Source: Bacteroidota bacterium
Lineage (GTDB): Bacteria; Bacteroidota; Ignavibacteria; Tepidaquicellales; Tepidaquicellaceae
Assembly: GCA_018266895.1 (NCBI GenBank)
Contig: JAFDZQ010000023.1
Coordinates: forward strand, 1-64,000
Direction of reading: 5' to 3'
Length of the DNA: 64,000 bases
The notes beneath the pieces are model-generated. The model was not told the DNA's origin, did not search any database, and saw only the letters and a program-made list of their open reading frames with translations. Below, one piece after another: positions 8,013-18,140 of this stretch; position 1 is the first letter of the stretch; every line of letters begins with the position of its first letter. A program made the translations under genes and the position numbers.

Positions 8013-9032
8013 TTAAATACTTTTCATTGTCTCCACAGCTTTTTCAACATCTGCGCTTGTAACATCCAGGTGAAAAACTGCTCTTAAATTATCGTAACTT
8101 CCGGAAGAAATAAGAATTCCTTTTTCTCTGAGATTATTCATTATAACTTCCTTCGGATACTTTGATGAACTGAAGATCACAATGTTCGTCTGTAATGATT
8201 TAAGATCAATTTGTATTCCGCTGATCCTGCTTATTTCAGTTCCGAAATATTTTGCCTTGTCGTTATCTTCTTTCAGTCTTTCAACATTATTATCAAGAGC
8301 ATAAATTGCAGCCGCAGCAAGAAAACCGGACTGTCTCATACCGCCTCCGAGAATCTTTCTCCATTTTCTTGCCATTTCAATGAATCCTCGATTGCCGCAT
8401 AAAACAGATCCGACCGGGCATCCGAGGCCTTTCGAAAAACAGAATGAAACAGAGTCGAAATGTTCCGAATAATCCTTTACGGATATTTTTGTTTCTGCAT
8501 AAGCGTTGAAAATTCTGGCTCCGTCAAGATGGGTCTTGATTCCGTTCTTTTTTGCAAATTCGGAAATATCCCTTATAGATTCTAATGGCAGTATTACTCC
8601 GCCGGCTCTGTTGTGAGTATTTTCCAGACAGATGAGTTTTGTGACAGGGAAGTAATATTCTTTTGATCTGATATATTTTTTTATGTCTTCAGAATAAAGA
8701 ATACCTGAATTGCCCTGAACCGGCAGCAGCTGAACATTTGAAATTACTGAAGGAGCTGCAGTTTCATAATTTAATATATGCGATTCGCTTTCTACAATAA
8801 CTTCATCACCGGGTACAGTATGACATTTGATTGCCAGCTGATTTCCCATCACGCCCGAAGTGACAAACAAAGCATCTTCCTTTCCTGTGATTTCAGCGCA
8901 TTTTCTCTGCAGTTCATTTACAGATTCATCTTCAGAGAAAACATCATCACCGACGCATGCATTCATCATTGCTTCAAGCATTGCTTTTGAAGGCTTTGTA
9001 ACTGTATCGCTGCGGATATCGATATATGACAT
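8013..9032 (-). CDS. Low-specificity L-threonine aldolase
   Basis: A fold-type I PLP enzyme (339 residues) that cleaves threonine or allo-threonine to glycine and acetaldehyde. The N-terminus I-D-I-R-S-D-T-V-T-K-P and the block G-D-D-V-F-S-E-D are hallmarks of the beta-eliminating lyase/threonine aldolase family. H-L-D-G-A-R holds the PLP-pyridine aspartate and S-F-C-F-S-K-G-L-G holds the Schiff-base lysine near residue 197. It lies 45 bp downstream of gyrA on the same strand. Confidence 0.9.
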   Translation of the reverse strand: MSYIDIRSDTVTKPSKAMLEAMMNACVGDDVFSEDESVNELQRKCAEITGKEDALFVTSGVMGNQLAIKCHTVPGDEVIVESESHILNYETAAPSVISNVQLLPVQGNSGILYSEDIKKYIRSKEYYFPVTKLICLENTHNRAGGVILPLESIRDISEFAKKNGIKTHLDGARIFNAYAETKISVKDYSEHFDSVSFCFSKGLGCPVGSVLCGNRGFIEMARKWRKILGGGMRQSGFLAAAAIYALDNNVERLKEDNDKAKYFGTEISRISGIQIDLKSLQTNIVIFSSSKYPKEVIMNNLREKGILISSGSYDNLRAVFHLDVTSADVEKAVETMKSI

Positions 9033-9077
9033 TAAATCGGATAAAATAAATTCATAAAATAGTTGGGCGACAAATTC

Positions 9078-11543
9078 TTAAAACATTTTTTCCTGTTCAT
9101 CCTTGCTTTCTTCAGCTAATCTTGCAACAGCAGATATCATATCACCTTCGTTTAATTTAATCACACGGACTCCCTGAGCGTTTCTGCCCATGACTCTTAT
9201 ATCTTTCATTTTTTGTCTGATAAGAATCCCCTTTGAAGTTATGATCATAAGATCATCCGAATCAGTTACTTCTTTTATAGAAATAAGCTTTCCGACTTTT
9301 TCCGTAGTCTTTACAGTTATCACCCCTTTTCCACCGCGGTTTGTAACTCTGTAATCTCCGAGATCGCTTCTCTTTCCGTAACCTCTGTCGGTGATGACTA
9401 ATATAGTAGCGCTGGGTCTTGTTACAGCAACTAAGCCGATTACATAATCGCCTTTACCAAGACGAATTGCACGGACACCTGTTGCTGTCCTTCCCATATC
9501 CCTGACCTGCGATTCGTTGAATCTGATCGCCTGTCCGGAATGAGAGCCGATCACAATTTCCTGTCTTCCGTTTGTCAGCTTTACATCAACAAGTGAATCA
9601 CTTTTATTAAGAGTAATTGCATTGATCCCGTTTTTTCTGATGTTGGAATAACTGTCAAGTTTTGTCTTCTTTATGACTCCCATTTTCGTGACCATCGTAA
9701 CAAAAAGTTCTTCAGTAAAATCCTTGACAAGCACAAAAGCAGAAATGTTTTCGTCTTTTTCCTTTTCTATCAGATTAAGAATTGATTTGCCTCTTGATGT
9801 TCTTGTGCCTTCAGGAATATCATAAACCTTCAGCCAGTAGCATTTTCCCTTGTCAGTGAAAAACATTATGTACTGATGAGTCGAACCGATGAACATATGT
9901 TCGTTAAAGTCGTCATCCGTGCTTCCCGTACTGGCGGCAGTAATCCCTTTGCCTCCGCGTCCCTGTGATTTGTATGAATTAACAGGTATTCTTTTTATAA
10001 AACCCTTGTTTGAAATCGTGATCACAACGTCTTCTTCCTTGACAAGTTCTTTCATCATTTCGTCATCGGACATTTTCCTTACATCATAAACTATTTCAGT
10101 CCTTCTTTCATCACCGAATTTTTCCTTTAACATTTTCAGATCGTCACAGATAATTTCTCTTCTGAGCTGATCGCTGTCAAGAATTCTTTTTAATCTTTCT
10201 ATGGTTTTGATGACTTCCTTGTACTCATCTTCTATTTTTTTTCTTTCAAGTCCCGTAAGTCTCTGAAGACGCATTTCAAGAATAGCAGTCGCCTGTATTT
10301 CCGAAAGCTTGAACTTTTTCATCAGTCCTTCTCTTGCGGAAGGTGTATCTTTGGATTTTTTTATAAGTTTGATTATCTCATCAATATTATCCAAAGCTAT
10401 TATATAGCCTTCAAGTATATGCGCTCTTTTTTCTGCAGTTTCCAGATCGAACTTTGTTCTCCTGATTATCACATTCAGCCTGTGAGCGATGAAATGCTGC
10501 ATCATTTCCTTAAGGTTCAGGACTCTTGGAATGCCGTCAACAAGTGCAAGCATAATTACACCGAATGTAACGGACATCTGTGTATGTTTGTAAAGATTAT
10601 TTACTATCACATGAGGATTTGCATCTCTCTTTAGACCTATGACGATTCTCATCCCGTCTCTGTCACTTTCATCATTGATGTCTGATATCTCCTCGACTTT
10701 CTTATCCCTGACGAGCTGTGCGATATTTTCAATCAAAGATACTTTGTTGACCTGATACGGAATTTCGTTAATGATAATATTTTGTTTGCCGTTTTTCTCC
10801 GTTTCGATCGAAACTTTTGCTCTTAGAATGATCTTGCCTCTCCCGGTTTCATAAGCATCTTTCACAGGCTGATATCCGTATATGATCCCGCCCGTCGGAA
10901 AATCCGGGGCAGTGACATATTTCATAAGTTTCTTGATGTCGGCGTCCGTATTTTTTACAAGATACGAAACACCGTCGCAGATCTCATTCAGGTTATGAGG
11001 CGGAATGTTGGTAGCCATGCCGACCGCTATTCCGTTTGAACCGTTCACGAGCAGATTAGGAACGATTGACGGAAGTACTGATGGCTCTTTTAAGGTATCA
11101 TCAAAGTTCGGTAAAAAGTCAACTGTATTTTTTTCAAGGTCTTCAAGAATTGCTTCAGCAACTTTTGATAATCTTGCTTCTGTATATCTCATTGCCGCTG
11201 CCGAATCACCGTCAATTGATCCGAAATTTCCCTGTCCGTCTACAAGCGGGTACCGCAGGGAAAATTCCTGAACCATTCTTACCATCGTATCATATACTGC
11301 TTTGTCACCGTGCGGATGGTATTTTCCCAGAACTTCTCCTACTATCCTAGCTGATTTTTTATGGGTTTTGTTGGACGCTAGTCCCAGTTCATTCATCCCG
11401 AATAACACACGTCTGTGAACAGGCTTAAGTCCGTCCCTCACATCCGGTAATGCTCTTGCCACAATTACAGACATTGAATAATCAATGTATGAAGACTTCA
11501 TTTCATCTTCTATATTTACCGGTATTATTTTTTCGTTAGCCAT
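9078..11543 (-). CDS. gyrA: DNA gyrase subunit A
   Basis: GyrA is the breakage-reunion subunit of gyrase; it pairs with GyrB to introduce negative supercoils. The 821-residue length is normal. The active tyrosine is in A-M-R-Y-T-E-A-R-L (near residue 119). The C-terminal pinwheel domain contains Q-G-R-G-G-K-G, the GyrA box, which argues for gyrase rather than topoisomerase IV. In the quinolone-resistance region the motif is [10 protein letters not shown]: the position equivalent to E. coli Ser83 is lysine while Asp87 is kept. It is preceded by a DinB-like gene with a 27-bp gap. Confidence 0.95.
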   Translation of the reverse strand: MANEKIIPVNIEDEMKSSYIDYSMSVIVARALPDVRDGLKPVHRRVLFGMNELGLASNKTHKKSARIVGEVLGKYHPHGDKAVYDTMVRMVQEFSLRYPLVDGQGNFGSIDGDSAAAMRYTEARLSKVAEAILEDLEKNTVDFLPNFDDTLKEPSVLPSIVPNLLVNGSNGIAVGMATNIPPHNLNEICDGVSYLVKNTDADIKKLMKYVTAPDFPTGGIIYGYQPVKDAYETGRGKIILRAKVSIETEKNGKQNIIINEIPYQVNKVSLIENIAQLVRDKKVEEISDINDESDRDGMRIVIGLKRDANPHVIVNNLYKHTQMSVTFGVIMLALVDGIPRVLNLKEMMQHFIAHRLNVIIRRTKFDLETAEKRAHILEGYIIALDNIDEIIKLIKKSKDTPSAREGLMKKFKLSEIQATAILEMRLQRLTGLERKKIEDEYKEVIKTIERLKRILDSDQLRREIICDDLKMLKEKFGDERRTEIVYDVRKMSDDEMMKELVKEEDVVITISNKGFIKRIPVNSYKSQGRGGKGITAASTGSTDDDFNEHMFIGSTHQYIMFFTDKGKCYWLKVYDIPEGTRTSRGKSILNLIEKEKDENISAFVLVKDFTEELFVTMVTKMGVIKKTKLDSYSNIRKNGINAITLNKSDSLVDVKLTNGRQEIVIGSHSGQAIRFNESQVRDMGRTATGVRAIRLGKGDYVIGLVAVTRPSATILVITDRGYGKRSDLGDYRVTNRGGKGVITVKTTEKVGKLISIKEVTDSDDLMIITSKGILIRQKMKDIRVMGRNAQGVRVIKLNEGDMISAVARLAEESKDEQEKMF

Positions 11544-11570
11544 TAATAAATTAAAATTCTTAAAATATGT

Positions 11571-12050
11571 TTATTGATATTGAATAGGTTTTATTCCCTG
11601 TAAAATTCTTATTAATCCGATCTGACCGGCATGATAAGAGTCATGAATCAGATTTTCCCTGATGTAATTTGATTCATCATTATCCGGATTAAATAATTCT
11701 GATCCGGTTTTAACGATCATTTCTTTCATTTTTAAATGAGTCTCTTCAAGCAGCTTTAGTTCCTGCCGCCACAAATCTTCAGAAGTATTTTGCGGGATTT
11801 CTTTCCAGTCTCCTTCCTGTCTTTCTTTTGCTGATAAAGGATTACCGTTCTTAAATGACAGGATTGAATATTTCCAGAATATGATATGTTTTACAATTTT
11901 CCAGATTGAATTCCTACCCTCACCTGGTTTCCATTCAGCTTGTGAGTGATCCAAATCAGTTACAAGTTGATAAAGTCCTGCCTGCCATCCGTTACCGCCG
12001 TAAAAAAACGAATCCATGTCTTTTAAATACGACCTTAATGCTGAATCCAA
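11571..12050 (-). CDS. DinB-like four-helix-bundle metalloprotein
   Basis: A 159-residue member of the DinB/YfiT-like superfamily. The three metal-binding histidines of the fold can be placed: one in I-V-K-H-I-I-F-W near residue 55, and the pair in H-D-S-Y-H-A-G-Q-I near the C-terminus. Many members are thiol-dependent transferases, but most are uncharacterised, so the substrate is unknown. It lies just upstream of gyrA on the same strand and may be co-transcribed. Confidence 0.75.
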   Translation of the reverse strand: MDSALRSYLKDMDSFFYGGNGWQAGLYQLVTDLDHSQAEWKPGEGRNSIWKIVKHIIFWKYSILSFKNGNPLSAKERQEGDWKEIPQNTSEDLWRQELKLLEETHLKMKEMIVKTGSELFNPDNDESNYIRENLIHDSYHAGQIGLIRILQGIKPIQYQ

Positions 12051-12117
12051 TACTGAAATATTATAAGTTAATGTTTAAAGATCCTGAATACTGATTCCGC
12101 AGTTTCAAATCAGTCAG

Positions 12118-12190
12118 TGGAGCTAACCGGAATCGAACCGGTGGCCTTTTCGTTGCGAACGAAACGCTCTACCAGCTGAGCTATAGCCCC
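12118..12190 (-). tRNA. tRNA-Ala (CGC anticodon)
   Basis: Read on the minus strand, acceptor GGGGCTA pairs with TAGCTCC, including the G3-U70 wobble that is the alanine identity element. The discriminator is A. The anticodon stem TTTCG/CGAAA holds the loop TTCGCAA, so the anticodon is CGC. CCA is not encoded. It sits between the PPP phosphatase and DinB-like genes. Confidence 0.95.
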
Positions 12191-12300
12191 TGATAAATAA
12201 ATATATTAGATATAATTTACTCAATTCTGCAAACTTTAACAATGTAATGAAAAGTCTGAAATGCCTGCATTTAGTGTATTTGCTGTATTTAATTAAACAA

Positions 12301-12975
12301 TTATTCTGTATCCAGAACATCGCAGTATTCCTGAAATGTTTTTTCAATTAGACCCGATGATTTATCAATAATTACAGCTGTTAACTTATTGCGATAAACA
12401 CATCCGGTGTCAATATTTATGTAATGGTTTTTTTTAAAATCAACTTCTTCAAGAGGAGTATGTCCGAAAATCTGAAGTTTATTCAGAAAAGCAGGTGTAC
12501 TTCTGTTCCATAAAATTGACACATCATTTCCCCCCTCCACTATTCCGGCATGTGAAATGATCACCTTCTCAAATTCATACTTAAGAGGAAGATTATTCAG
12601 AAAATCGAAATGTCCGAGTGATCTGATTTCATCCTTGAATTTTTTAAAATTTGAAAACAGTCTGGAAGAAATGTATGAGTACTGGGTTTCCCTGCCGCCG
12701 TTAAAATAATAAAGTTCTGCATCTTTGGAAATAAAACTGAAGAGCTTGTCTGATTTTTCTATTGCATTTAACATCATATCTTCGTGATTGCCTTTTACCG
12801 GTCTGATATTATTGTCGATGCAGAATTGTACAACCTGTTTTGAAAATTTTCCTCTGTCTATGAGGTCACCCACAGTATAAACTTCACCGGTATTCCGTAT
12901 TTTTTGATAAAGGCTTTTCAGGGTAAAGTAACAGCCGTGTATGTCACCGATAATGGCTATTCTGTTGTCAGACAA
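12301..12975 (-). CDS. PPP-family metallophosphoesterase
   Basis: A 224-residue calcineurin-like phosphoesterase of the bacterial PPP type (Ser/Thr phosphatase or Ap4A hydrolase relatives). The metal-binding motifs appear in order: G-D-I-H-G (near residue 11), G-D-L-I-D-R-G, G-N-H-E, then I-S-H-A-G and F-G-H-T-P. The substrate cannot be decided from sequence; protein phosphatases such as PrpA and diadenosine tetraphosphatases share these motifs. It is divergent from the DCC gene. Confidence 0.8.
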   Translation of the reverse strand: MSDNRIAIIGDIHGCYFTLKSLYQKIRNTGEVYTVGDLIDRGKFSKQVVQFCIDNNIRPVKGNHEDMMLNAIEKSDKLFSFISKDAELYYFNGGRETQYSYISSRLFSNFKKFKDEIRSLGHFDFLNNLPLKYEFEKVIISHAGIVEGGNDVSILWNRSTPAFLNKLQIFGHTPLEEVDFKKNHYINIDTGCVYRNKLTAVIIDKSSGLIEKTFQEYCDVLDTE

Positions 12976-13047
12976 TATGTTGAAATTTTAAATGGATAAA
13001 ATTTAATTATTAAATGTCATAAATTATACTTAAATAAAAATATTTTA

Positions 13048-13446
13048 TTGGATAATCATAAGATAATTCTCTTCGACGGTGTTTGTAATCTATGCAATTC
13101 AAGCGTGAACTTCATAATTGACAGAGATAAAAATAATATATTCAAATTCTCTGCACTGCAGTCAGAGACCGGCAGGAAATATCTTGATAAATTTGGTCTG
13201 AATCCGGAAGATTTTGATTCGGTGGTTCTTGTAACCGGGGACAAGTTTTATACAAAATCAACTGCTGCTCTTAAGATATTAAAGGAATTCCCTTCATTCT
13301 GGAAATCATTATATATTTTTATAATCATACCTCCTCCCGTAAGAAATTTTTTCTATGATATAATTTCTAAAAACAGATACAGCTGGTTCGGAAAAAAAGA
13401 CTCCTGCAGAATGCCTTCACCCGAACTGAAGAATAAATTTATATAG
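13048..13446 (+). CDS. DCC-family thiol-disulfide oxidoreductase-like protein
   Basis: A 132-residue protein of the DUF393/DCC family, named for the motif seen here as F-D-G-V-C-N-L-C (cysteines 13 and 16). This is a thioredoxin-like CxxC. Further family blocks are F-S-A-L-Q-S and a tail with R-Y-x-W-F-G-K-x-D-x-C. The start is TTG: no ATG exists in frame before the motif, and the N-terminus then has the expected length. The biological role is unknown. Confidence 0.8.
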   Translation: MDNHKIILFDGVCNLCNSSVNFIIDRDKNNIFKFSALQSETGRKYLDKFGLNPEDFDSVVLVTGDKFYTKSTAALKILKEFPSFWKSLYIFIIIPPPVRNFFYDIISKNRYSWFGKKDSCRMPSPELKNKFI

Positions 13447-13603
13447 ACATTTCAATTTTGATTGTATACTTTTGCATACCTCTTAAGACATTCAAACTGT
13501 TTCATTTCAAAAATTTGATCAGGTTGAAGGATAACATCTGAAATTTTAGATTTAAAACTATATTATATATAAAAATACATTTCATCAAATTAATCACAGC
13601 AAA

Positions 13604-16213
13604 ATGAAAATCACTTTGTTCCCTTTTAAAAAACGGATCTTTGTAAAGATTCATTTTTTAATGTTAGCAGCATTAGCAGTATTTTTTATCTCGTCAGCTT
13701 TTGATGACGGTGTCAGACCGCAAAAAAACATAAGCCCCGAGTGGAATCAGTTCCATTCAGTTTCAATGAAAGATTCACTCACACAGGGTACTCCGGTAAA
13801 TTTTGGAACCGGCATAACACTGACAGTAGAAGAGATAATGCAAAAAGAAGCTATGCTTCCGAAAGATTATTATCCTAAAGTAAAACCGAAATCAAATCCG
13901 GATATCGAGGAAGATGAATATCCTGAAATTCCGCCGAATCCTTATTCACCTGATGTTTCTCAGTGGCCACCGAGAAATCCCGATCAGAAAAATACCGAGC
14001 CGCTGCAGACAGATAATCCGCAGACAATCGGGACAAGCTTTCTCGGACCGCAGCTGTCTGAAGCAGGTTACATACCGCCGGATTCACAGGGTGATGTGGG
14101 ACCTACACAGGTATTGGTTTGTGCGAACGGAAGAATTAAAGTATACAGTAAAGCCGGCGTATTAGGCGGACTGAATGCAGACCTTGACGTCTTCTTCAGC
14201 TCAGTTGATAACGGTACCGGTACATCGGATCCTCACATAAGATACGACAGATTAACCACTAGATGGTATATTGTCGGAATTAATCTTCCCGCATCCGGTG
14301 CTAACAGAATTATGATCGCCAGAAGTTCAGGTCCGGTTATCACAAACACCTCAAGCTTTACTTTTTTTCAGTTTCAGCAGGATGCCGTCGGTACTCCCGG
14401 AGCAGACCTCGGAGCTTTTGCGGATTATCCGACTCTTGGCGTGGACAGATTCGCTTTATACATTGGATGCAATATGTTCAATCCGGGATATATCGGAACT
14501 TCAGCCTGGGTAATAAACAAAGCAAACTTAAACGCAGGTTCTTTAACTGTTACCGGATTTCATCAGATCTCAAACAGTGGTTCTGAAGGTCCGAGAACTC
14601 CGCAGGGTGTTGATAATGATGATCCGTCAGCTACCGAAGGATATTTTATCGGTGTAAGTAATTTCTCATACAGCAGACTGACAATCCGGAGAGTAATAAA
14701 TCCCGGAACAACACCGGCATTATCGGGAAATCTGAACATTAATGTACCTACTACAGGTCCGGTTATTAATGTTCCTTGTCTGGGAACTTCAGGTTCATTA
14801 GACGGAATTGATGACAGATTATTTGCAGCTGACATACATAAGAATAAAATAACCGGTGCAATAACATTGTGGACTGCTCATCATACTCAGGTTAATACAA
14901 GCGGAGTATACAGTTCGACCGGAGGAAGATTAGGTTCAAGGTGGTATGAAATTTCGAATTTAACCTCTACTCCTGTATTAAATCAGTCAGGAACTCTTTT
15001 TGATAACGCAGCAAGCAATCCCAGATCATACTGGATGCCGAGCTGTGTCATGACAGGACAGGGTCATATGGCAATTGGATCATCAACGGGTGGAACTGGA
15101 AGACGGGCAGAAATATACGTAGCGGGAAGATTCAGAGAAGATGCATTAGGTACGACACAGACTGCAATAATTGCCCAGTCAAGTTCAACGGCATATAATG
15201 TTGAGGGCAGCGGTGTTCAAAGATGGGGGGACTATTCACAAACAGTAGTAGATCCTAATGATGATATGACTGTATGGACATTTCAGGAATATTGTAATGC
15301 GGCTAATTCCTGGGGAGTCAGGGCAATACAGCTGAAAGCACCTTTGCCGGCAACTCCATTTTCTTCAAGTGTTGCGAATTTAAACATGGGTCTTCCGTCT
15401 GTAAATATAATAATAACCGGAATTTCATCCGGAGGATCTGAATTCTTCGACCCGGGTGCAGATGCAGGCGGTCCGGGATTTGCAAATCATATATCAGCTT
15501 CCATTTCCGGAGGAGTGGTTGTCAACAGTGTTACTTTTAACTCTCCTATACAGGTAACCTTAAATATCTCAACAGTAAGCGCAACAGCCGGATTAAAAAA
15601 TATTACCGTTACTAATCCGGACGGACAGTCTGCTACGGGAAATAATCTGTTAAATATTCTGAGTCCTTCGGTTCTCACTTTAACTGCTTATATGCAGGGA
15701 TTTTACAATCCATCCACAAATCTTTTGGTAAGGGACACTGTTAGGGTATATTTAAGAAACAGCACATCTCCCTATGCTGTAGTTGATTCAGGTCAGGTGT
15801 ATTTAAATACGGCAGGATCGGGAACTGTTTCATTCAATAATGCAGTAAACGGAACTGTATATTATCTGCAGTTAAAACACAGAAATTCAATGGAGACCTG
15901 GAGCAAATCTCCGGGACAGAGTTTTGTGTCATCTGCTTTAAGTTATGACTTTACTACTTCAGCTTCTCAGGCATTCGGATCTAACATGAAGCAGGTTGAC
16001 GCTTCACCTGTTAAGTTCGCAGTCTACGGAGGAGATATTAATGCTGACGGAATAATCGATGTCTCTGACGTAAGTTTAGTTGATAATGATGCTTTTATAT
16101 CTCAGGCAGGTTATGTCAAAACGGATCTTACCGGAGATAATTTCGTGGATGTAGATGATGTAAGTATTGTCGATAATAATTCATTTGCTTCAGTAGGTAT
16201 TGTAAGACCATAG
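13604..16213 (+). CDS. Large secreted beta-rich protein with dockerin-like C-terminus
   Basis: An 869-residue exported protein with no named family that I recognise. Residues about 10-30 are a hydrophobic signal segment. A Pro-rich, acidic linker follows (residues about 85-130). Residues about 145-590 look like a beta-propeller-type region. Residues about 600-690 resemble an IPT/TIG-like immunoglobulin fold ending in I-T-V-T-N-P-D-G-Q. The last 60 residues contain two calcium loops, D-I-N-A-D-G-I-I-D-V-S-D and D-L-T-G-D-N-F-V-D-V-D-D, spaced as in type I dockerins. There is no T9SS sorting domain, unlike other secreted proteins here. A bidirectional terminator follows. Confidence 0.65.
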   Translation: MKITLFPFKKRIFVKIHFLMLAALAVFFISSAFDDGVRPQKNISPEWNQFHSVSMKDSLTQGTPVNFGTGITLTVEEIMQKEAMLPKDYYPKVKPKSNPDIEEDEYPEIPPNPYSPDVSQWPPRNPDQKNTEPLQTDNPQTIGTSFLGPQLSEAGYIPPDSQGDVGPTQVLVCANGRIKVYSKAGVLGGLNADLDVFFSSVDNGTGTSDPHIRYDRLTTRWYIVGINLPASGANRIMIARSSGPVITNTSSFTFFQFQQDAVGTPGADLGAFADYPTLGVDRFALYIGCNMFNPGYIGTSAWVINKANLNAGSLTVTGFHQISNSGSEGPRTPQGVDNDDPSATEGYFIGVSNFSYSRLTIRRVINPGTTPALSGNLNINVPTTGPVINVPCLGTSGSLDGIDDRLFAADIHKNKITGAITLWTAHHTQVNTSGVYSSTGGRLGSRWYEISNLTSTPVLNQSGTLFDNAASNPRSYWMPSCVMTGQGHMAIGSSTGGTGRRAEIYVAGRFREDALGTTQTAIIAQSSSTAYNVEGSGVQRWGDYSQTVVDPNDDMTVWTFQEYCNAANSWGVRAIQLKAPLPATPFSSSVANLNMGLPSVNIIITGISSGGSEFFDPGADAGGPGFANHISASISGGVVVNSVTFNSPIQVTLNISTVSATAGLKNITVTNPDGQSATGNNLLNILSPSVLTLTAYMQGFYNPSTNLLVRDTVRVYLRNSTSPYAVVDSGQVYLNTAGSGTVSFNNAVNGTVYYLQLKHRNSMETWSKSPGQSFVSSALSYDFTTSASQAFGSNMKQVDASPVKFAVYGGDINADGIIDVSDVSLVDNDAFISQAGYVKTDLTGDNFVDVDDVSIVDNNSFASVGIVRP

Positions 16214-16247
16214 ACTATCTGTTATTAAATAATTTAAAATCAAAAAT

Positions 16248-16277
16248 AAAAAAGACTGAGTAATATCAGTCTTTTTT
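16248..16277. terminator. Bidirectional intrinsic terminator
   Basis: Six A, then GACTGA, a 6-nt loop, TCAGTC and six T form a perfect inverted repeat. It lies between the convergent ends of the dockerin-like gene and the DnaJ-like gene, and gives a T-run on either strand. Confidence 0.85.
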
Positions 16278-16297
16278 ATTTTATATAAAAAATAATT

Positions 16298-17242
16298 TCA
16301 GTTTCTCAAATCAGATAATTCTTTAAACAGATGAGTTTCCTTTGAAGAGAGGTTGGTAGGAATTTCGACAGACAGCTTTACATACATATCCCCGTATTCA
16401 TTCGATCTTCCGTATACCGGCATGCCGAGTCCGTTAAGTCTCAAAACTTTACCGTTTTGAGATTCTTTTGGAATGTTAATATTTATCGTTCCCTTAAAAG
16501 TTTTCAATGAAGATTTGCCTCCGAGTACGGCTGTATAAAGTTTAACGGACAAATTAGTATAGAGATCATTGCCTTTCCTTTCGAACAAAGGATCAGTCAG
16601 TATATTTATTTTCAGAAGAAGATCACCTGCATTACCGCCGTTATATCCGGCTGCGCCTTTCCCGCTTAATTTAAGTACCTGTCCGCTCGCTATACCGGGT
16701 TTTATCTTTAGTTTTATTGACTGTCCGTTCAGATCAAAAATCTTTTCTGCCCCGTGATATGCGTCTTCAAGAGTTATACTCATTTCAGAATTAAAATCTT
16801 CACCTCTTAGTGTTGCTCTTTTAGCTCCGCGTCTGCTTTTACCTGTTCCGGATGAACCAAAACCTCCGCCTCCGAAAAGGTTTTCAAAAAAATCCGAGAA
16901 TCCTCCTCCGCCAAAACTGTTATCAAAATCACCTTCATAAGAATACTGTCTCTGTGTTCTGCCTCTGTTCATAAACTGTGACCAGTCAAAGTCCTGAGAA
17001 CTTCCTGACTGCTGATACTGCTGCCAGTTCTCACCGAACTGATCGTATTTCTTTCTTTTTTCCGGATCGCTCAGAACTTCATTTGCCTCATTGATCTCCT
17101 TGAACTTTTCTTCAGCAGATTTATTATTTTTATTCTTATCCGGATGATATTTTACTGCTAACTTTCTGTAAGCTTTTTTAATGTCACTCTGAGTAGCGTT
17201 TTTATTTACCCCAAGAGTTTTATAATAATCCTTATAATCCAT
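16298..17242 (-). CDS. CbpA-like DnaJ co-chaperone (no zinc domain)
   Basis: A 314-residue Hsp40. The J domain is at residues 1-70 with the DnaK-activating triplet H33-P34-D35. A Gly/Phe/Ser-rich region follows, then the two C-terminal substrate-binding beta domains. The CxxCxGxG zinc repeats of classical DnaJ are absent, so it is of the type II/CbpA kind. It would stimulate DnaK on non-native proteins or serve as a specialised co-chaperone. A small two-helix membrane protein is encoded just upstream. Confidence 0.9.
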   Translation of the reverse strand: MDYKDYYKTLGVNKNATQSDIKKAYRKLAVKYHPDKNKNNKSAEEKFKEINEANEVLSDPEKRKKYDQFGENWQQYQQSGSSQDFDWSQFMNRGRTQRQYSYEGDFDNSFGGGGFSDFFENLFGGGGFGSSGTGKSRRGAKRATLRGEDFNSEMSITLEDAYHGAEKIFDLNGQSIKLKIKPGIASGQVLKLSGKGAAGYNGGNAGDLLLKINILTDPLFERKGNDLYTNLSVKLYTAVLGGKSSLKTFKGTININIPKESQNGKVLRLNGLGMPVYGRSNEYGDMYVKLSVEIPTNLSSKETHLFKELSDLRN

Positions 17243-17294
17243 TTATAGATTCTCTGTGTTTTTTATTTTTTAAAAAAGATTAATATAACCGGAT

Positions 17295-17549
17295 CTAATG
17301 TCTTTTGTATTTTACAATAAATGCAAATACAGCAACCCAGACCAGCAGTCCTGCAATACCTATTAATATGCTTTGATTTGCTTTCTTATTTCCTGTTAAA
17401 ACATTTTCCGAAGATCTTATCAGTTTCTTCGCCTGAAAACCTGAGATCAGTGCTATCACAGATCCTATTCCCATTATCCAGACCAACCCCAGAACTATTC
17501 CCCGGTTTACAAGCCTGTTTATTTCAGTCTGAACTTTTTCATCTGTCAT
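17295..17549 (-). CDS. Small membrane protein with two transmembrane helices
   Basis: An 84-residue protein of unknown family. Two hydrophobic segments are visible, at about residues 17-38 and 60-79, separated by a polar, basic loop (K-K-L-I-R-S and G-N-K-K-A-N). It ends with K-Y-K-R-H. It is upstream of the DnaJ-like gene on the same strand with a 52-bp gap and is possibly co-transcribed. No function can be given. Confidence 0.55.
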   Translation of the reverse strand: MTDEKVQTEINRLVNRGIVLGLVWIMGIGSVIALISGFQAKKLIRSSENVLTGNKKANQSILIGIAGLLVWVAVFAFIVKYKRH

Positions 17550-17897
17550 GTAATAAAATTCGCAATCATATCAGACTTAATCAATTTATTTATTAATCGT
17601 AAATGATAAAACCTGACTATAAAATCTTAAATAGGACAGATCCGGTAAGAATAAAATCAACTTTAAGTACATCTATTAAAACAGTAAAATTCATCTTAGT
17701 TGATTTTAAGTAAGACAACGTCATATAATTTCTGTATCTCATTGCATTTACAATGGAATATTAGTTGAGACTCAGGTTATAATGTCAGATTTTACGGGCA
17801 GTTGTAAGAAATCAATAATTTCGGAAAGAGATTTAAATTAGACAAAATATTGCTTAATTTGAGAACATTAATAAAAAATTAAAACAAGGAGTTATTT
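17550..17897. other. Intergenic region between divergent genes
   Basis: AT-rich, no gene seen. A 10-bp perfect inverted repeat (17653-17662 with 17698-17707, extendable to about 14 bp with a bulge) lies in the middle. Promoters for the two flanking genes should be here, but I cannot place them with confidence. Confidence 0.4.
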
Positions 17898-18080
17898 ATG
17901 GAATACTCATTAGTCTCGGCTAAAGATGAAAAAGAGTTCATTGGGAAAGTAAACGAAATGATCGAAGTCGGATGGGAAACTGAAGGCGGAGTAGCGATAA
18001 CTTCGGACGGTACTTTTTATCAGGCAATGATTATGTTTGAAGATGAAGGTGATGAATTCGATCAGGGCGAAGAATTATAA
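17898..18080 (+). CDS. DUF1737 domain protein
   Basis: A 60-residue protein. The core K-V-N-E-M-I-E-V-G-W-E, G-G-V-A-I-T and F-Y-Q-A-M-I is the DUF1737 signature, a small domain of unknown function found as a stand-alone protein in many bacteria. The tail is strongly acidic (E-D-E-G-D-E-F-D). It has a good ribosome-binding site (AAGGAG, 7 bp before the ATG). It converges on radC. Confidence 0.75.
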   Translation: MEYSLVSAKDEKEFIGKVNEMIEVGWETEGGVAITSDGTFYQAMIMFEDEGDEFDQGEEL

Positions 18081-18098
18081 ATTATAATGTTTGAAGAA

Positions 18099-18138
18099 TT
18101 AAATCTTCTTCTGTTTATGATAATGGAAGAAGATTTAA
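18099..18138. terminator. Inverted repeat between convergent genes, probable terminator
   Basis: TTAAATCTTCTTC at 18099-18111 pairs perfectly with 18126-18138 around a 14-nt loop. It sits between the ends of the DUF1737 gene and radC. There is no long T-run, so termination strength is uncertain. Confidence 0.55.
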
Positions 18139-18140
18139 AC

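Noticed and set aside
9078-11543. Topoisomerase IV subunit (parC) instead of gyrA
   Set aside because: The C-terminal domain has the GyrA box Q-G-R-G-G-K-G.
12123-12347. 74-residue minus-strand frame
   Set aside because: It runs through tRNA-Ala and the end of the PPP phosphatase gene.
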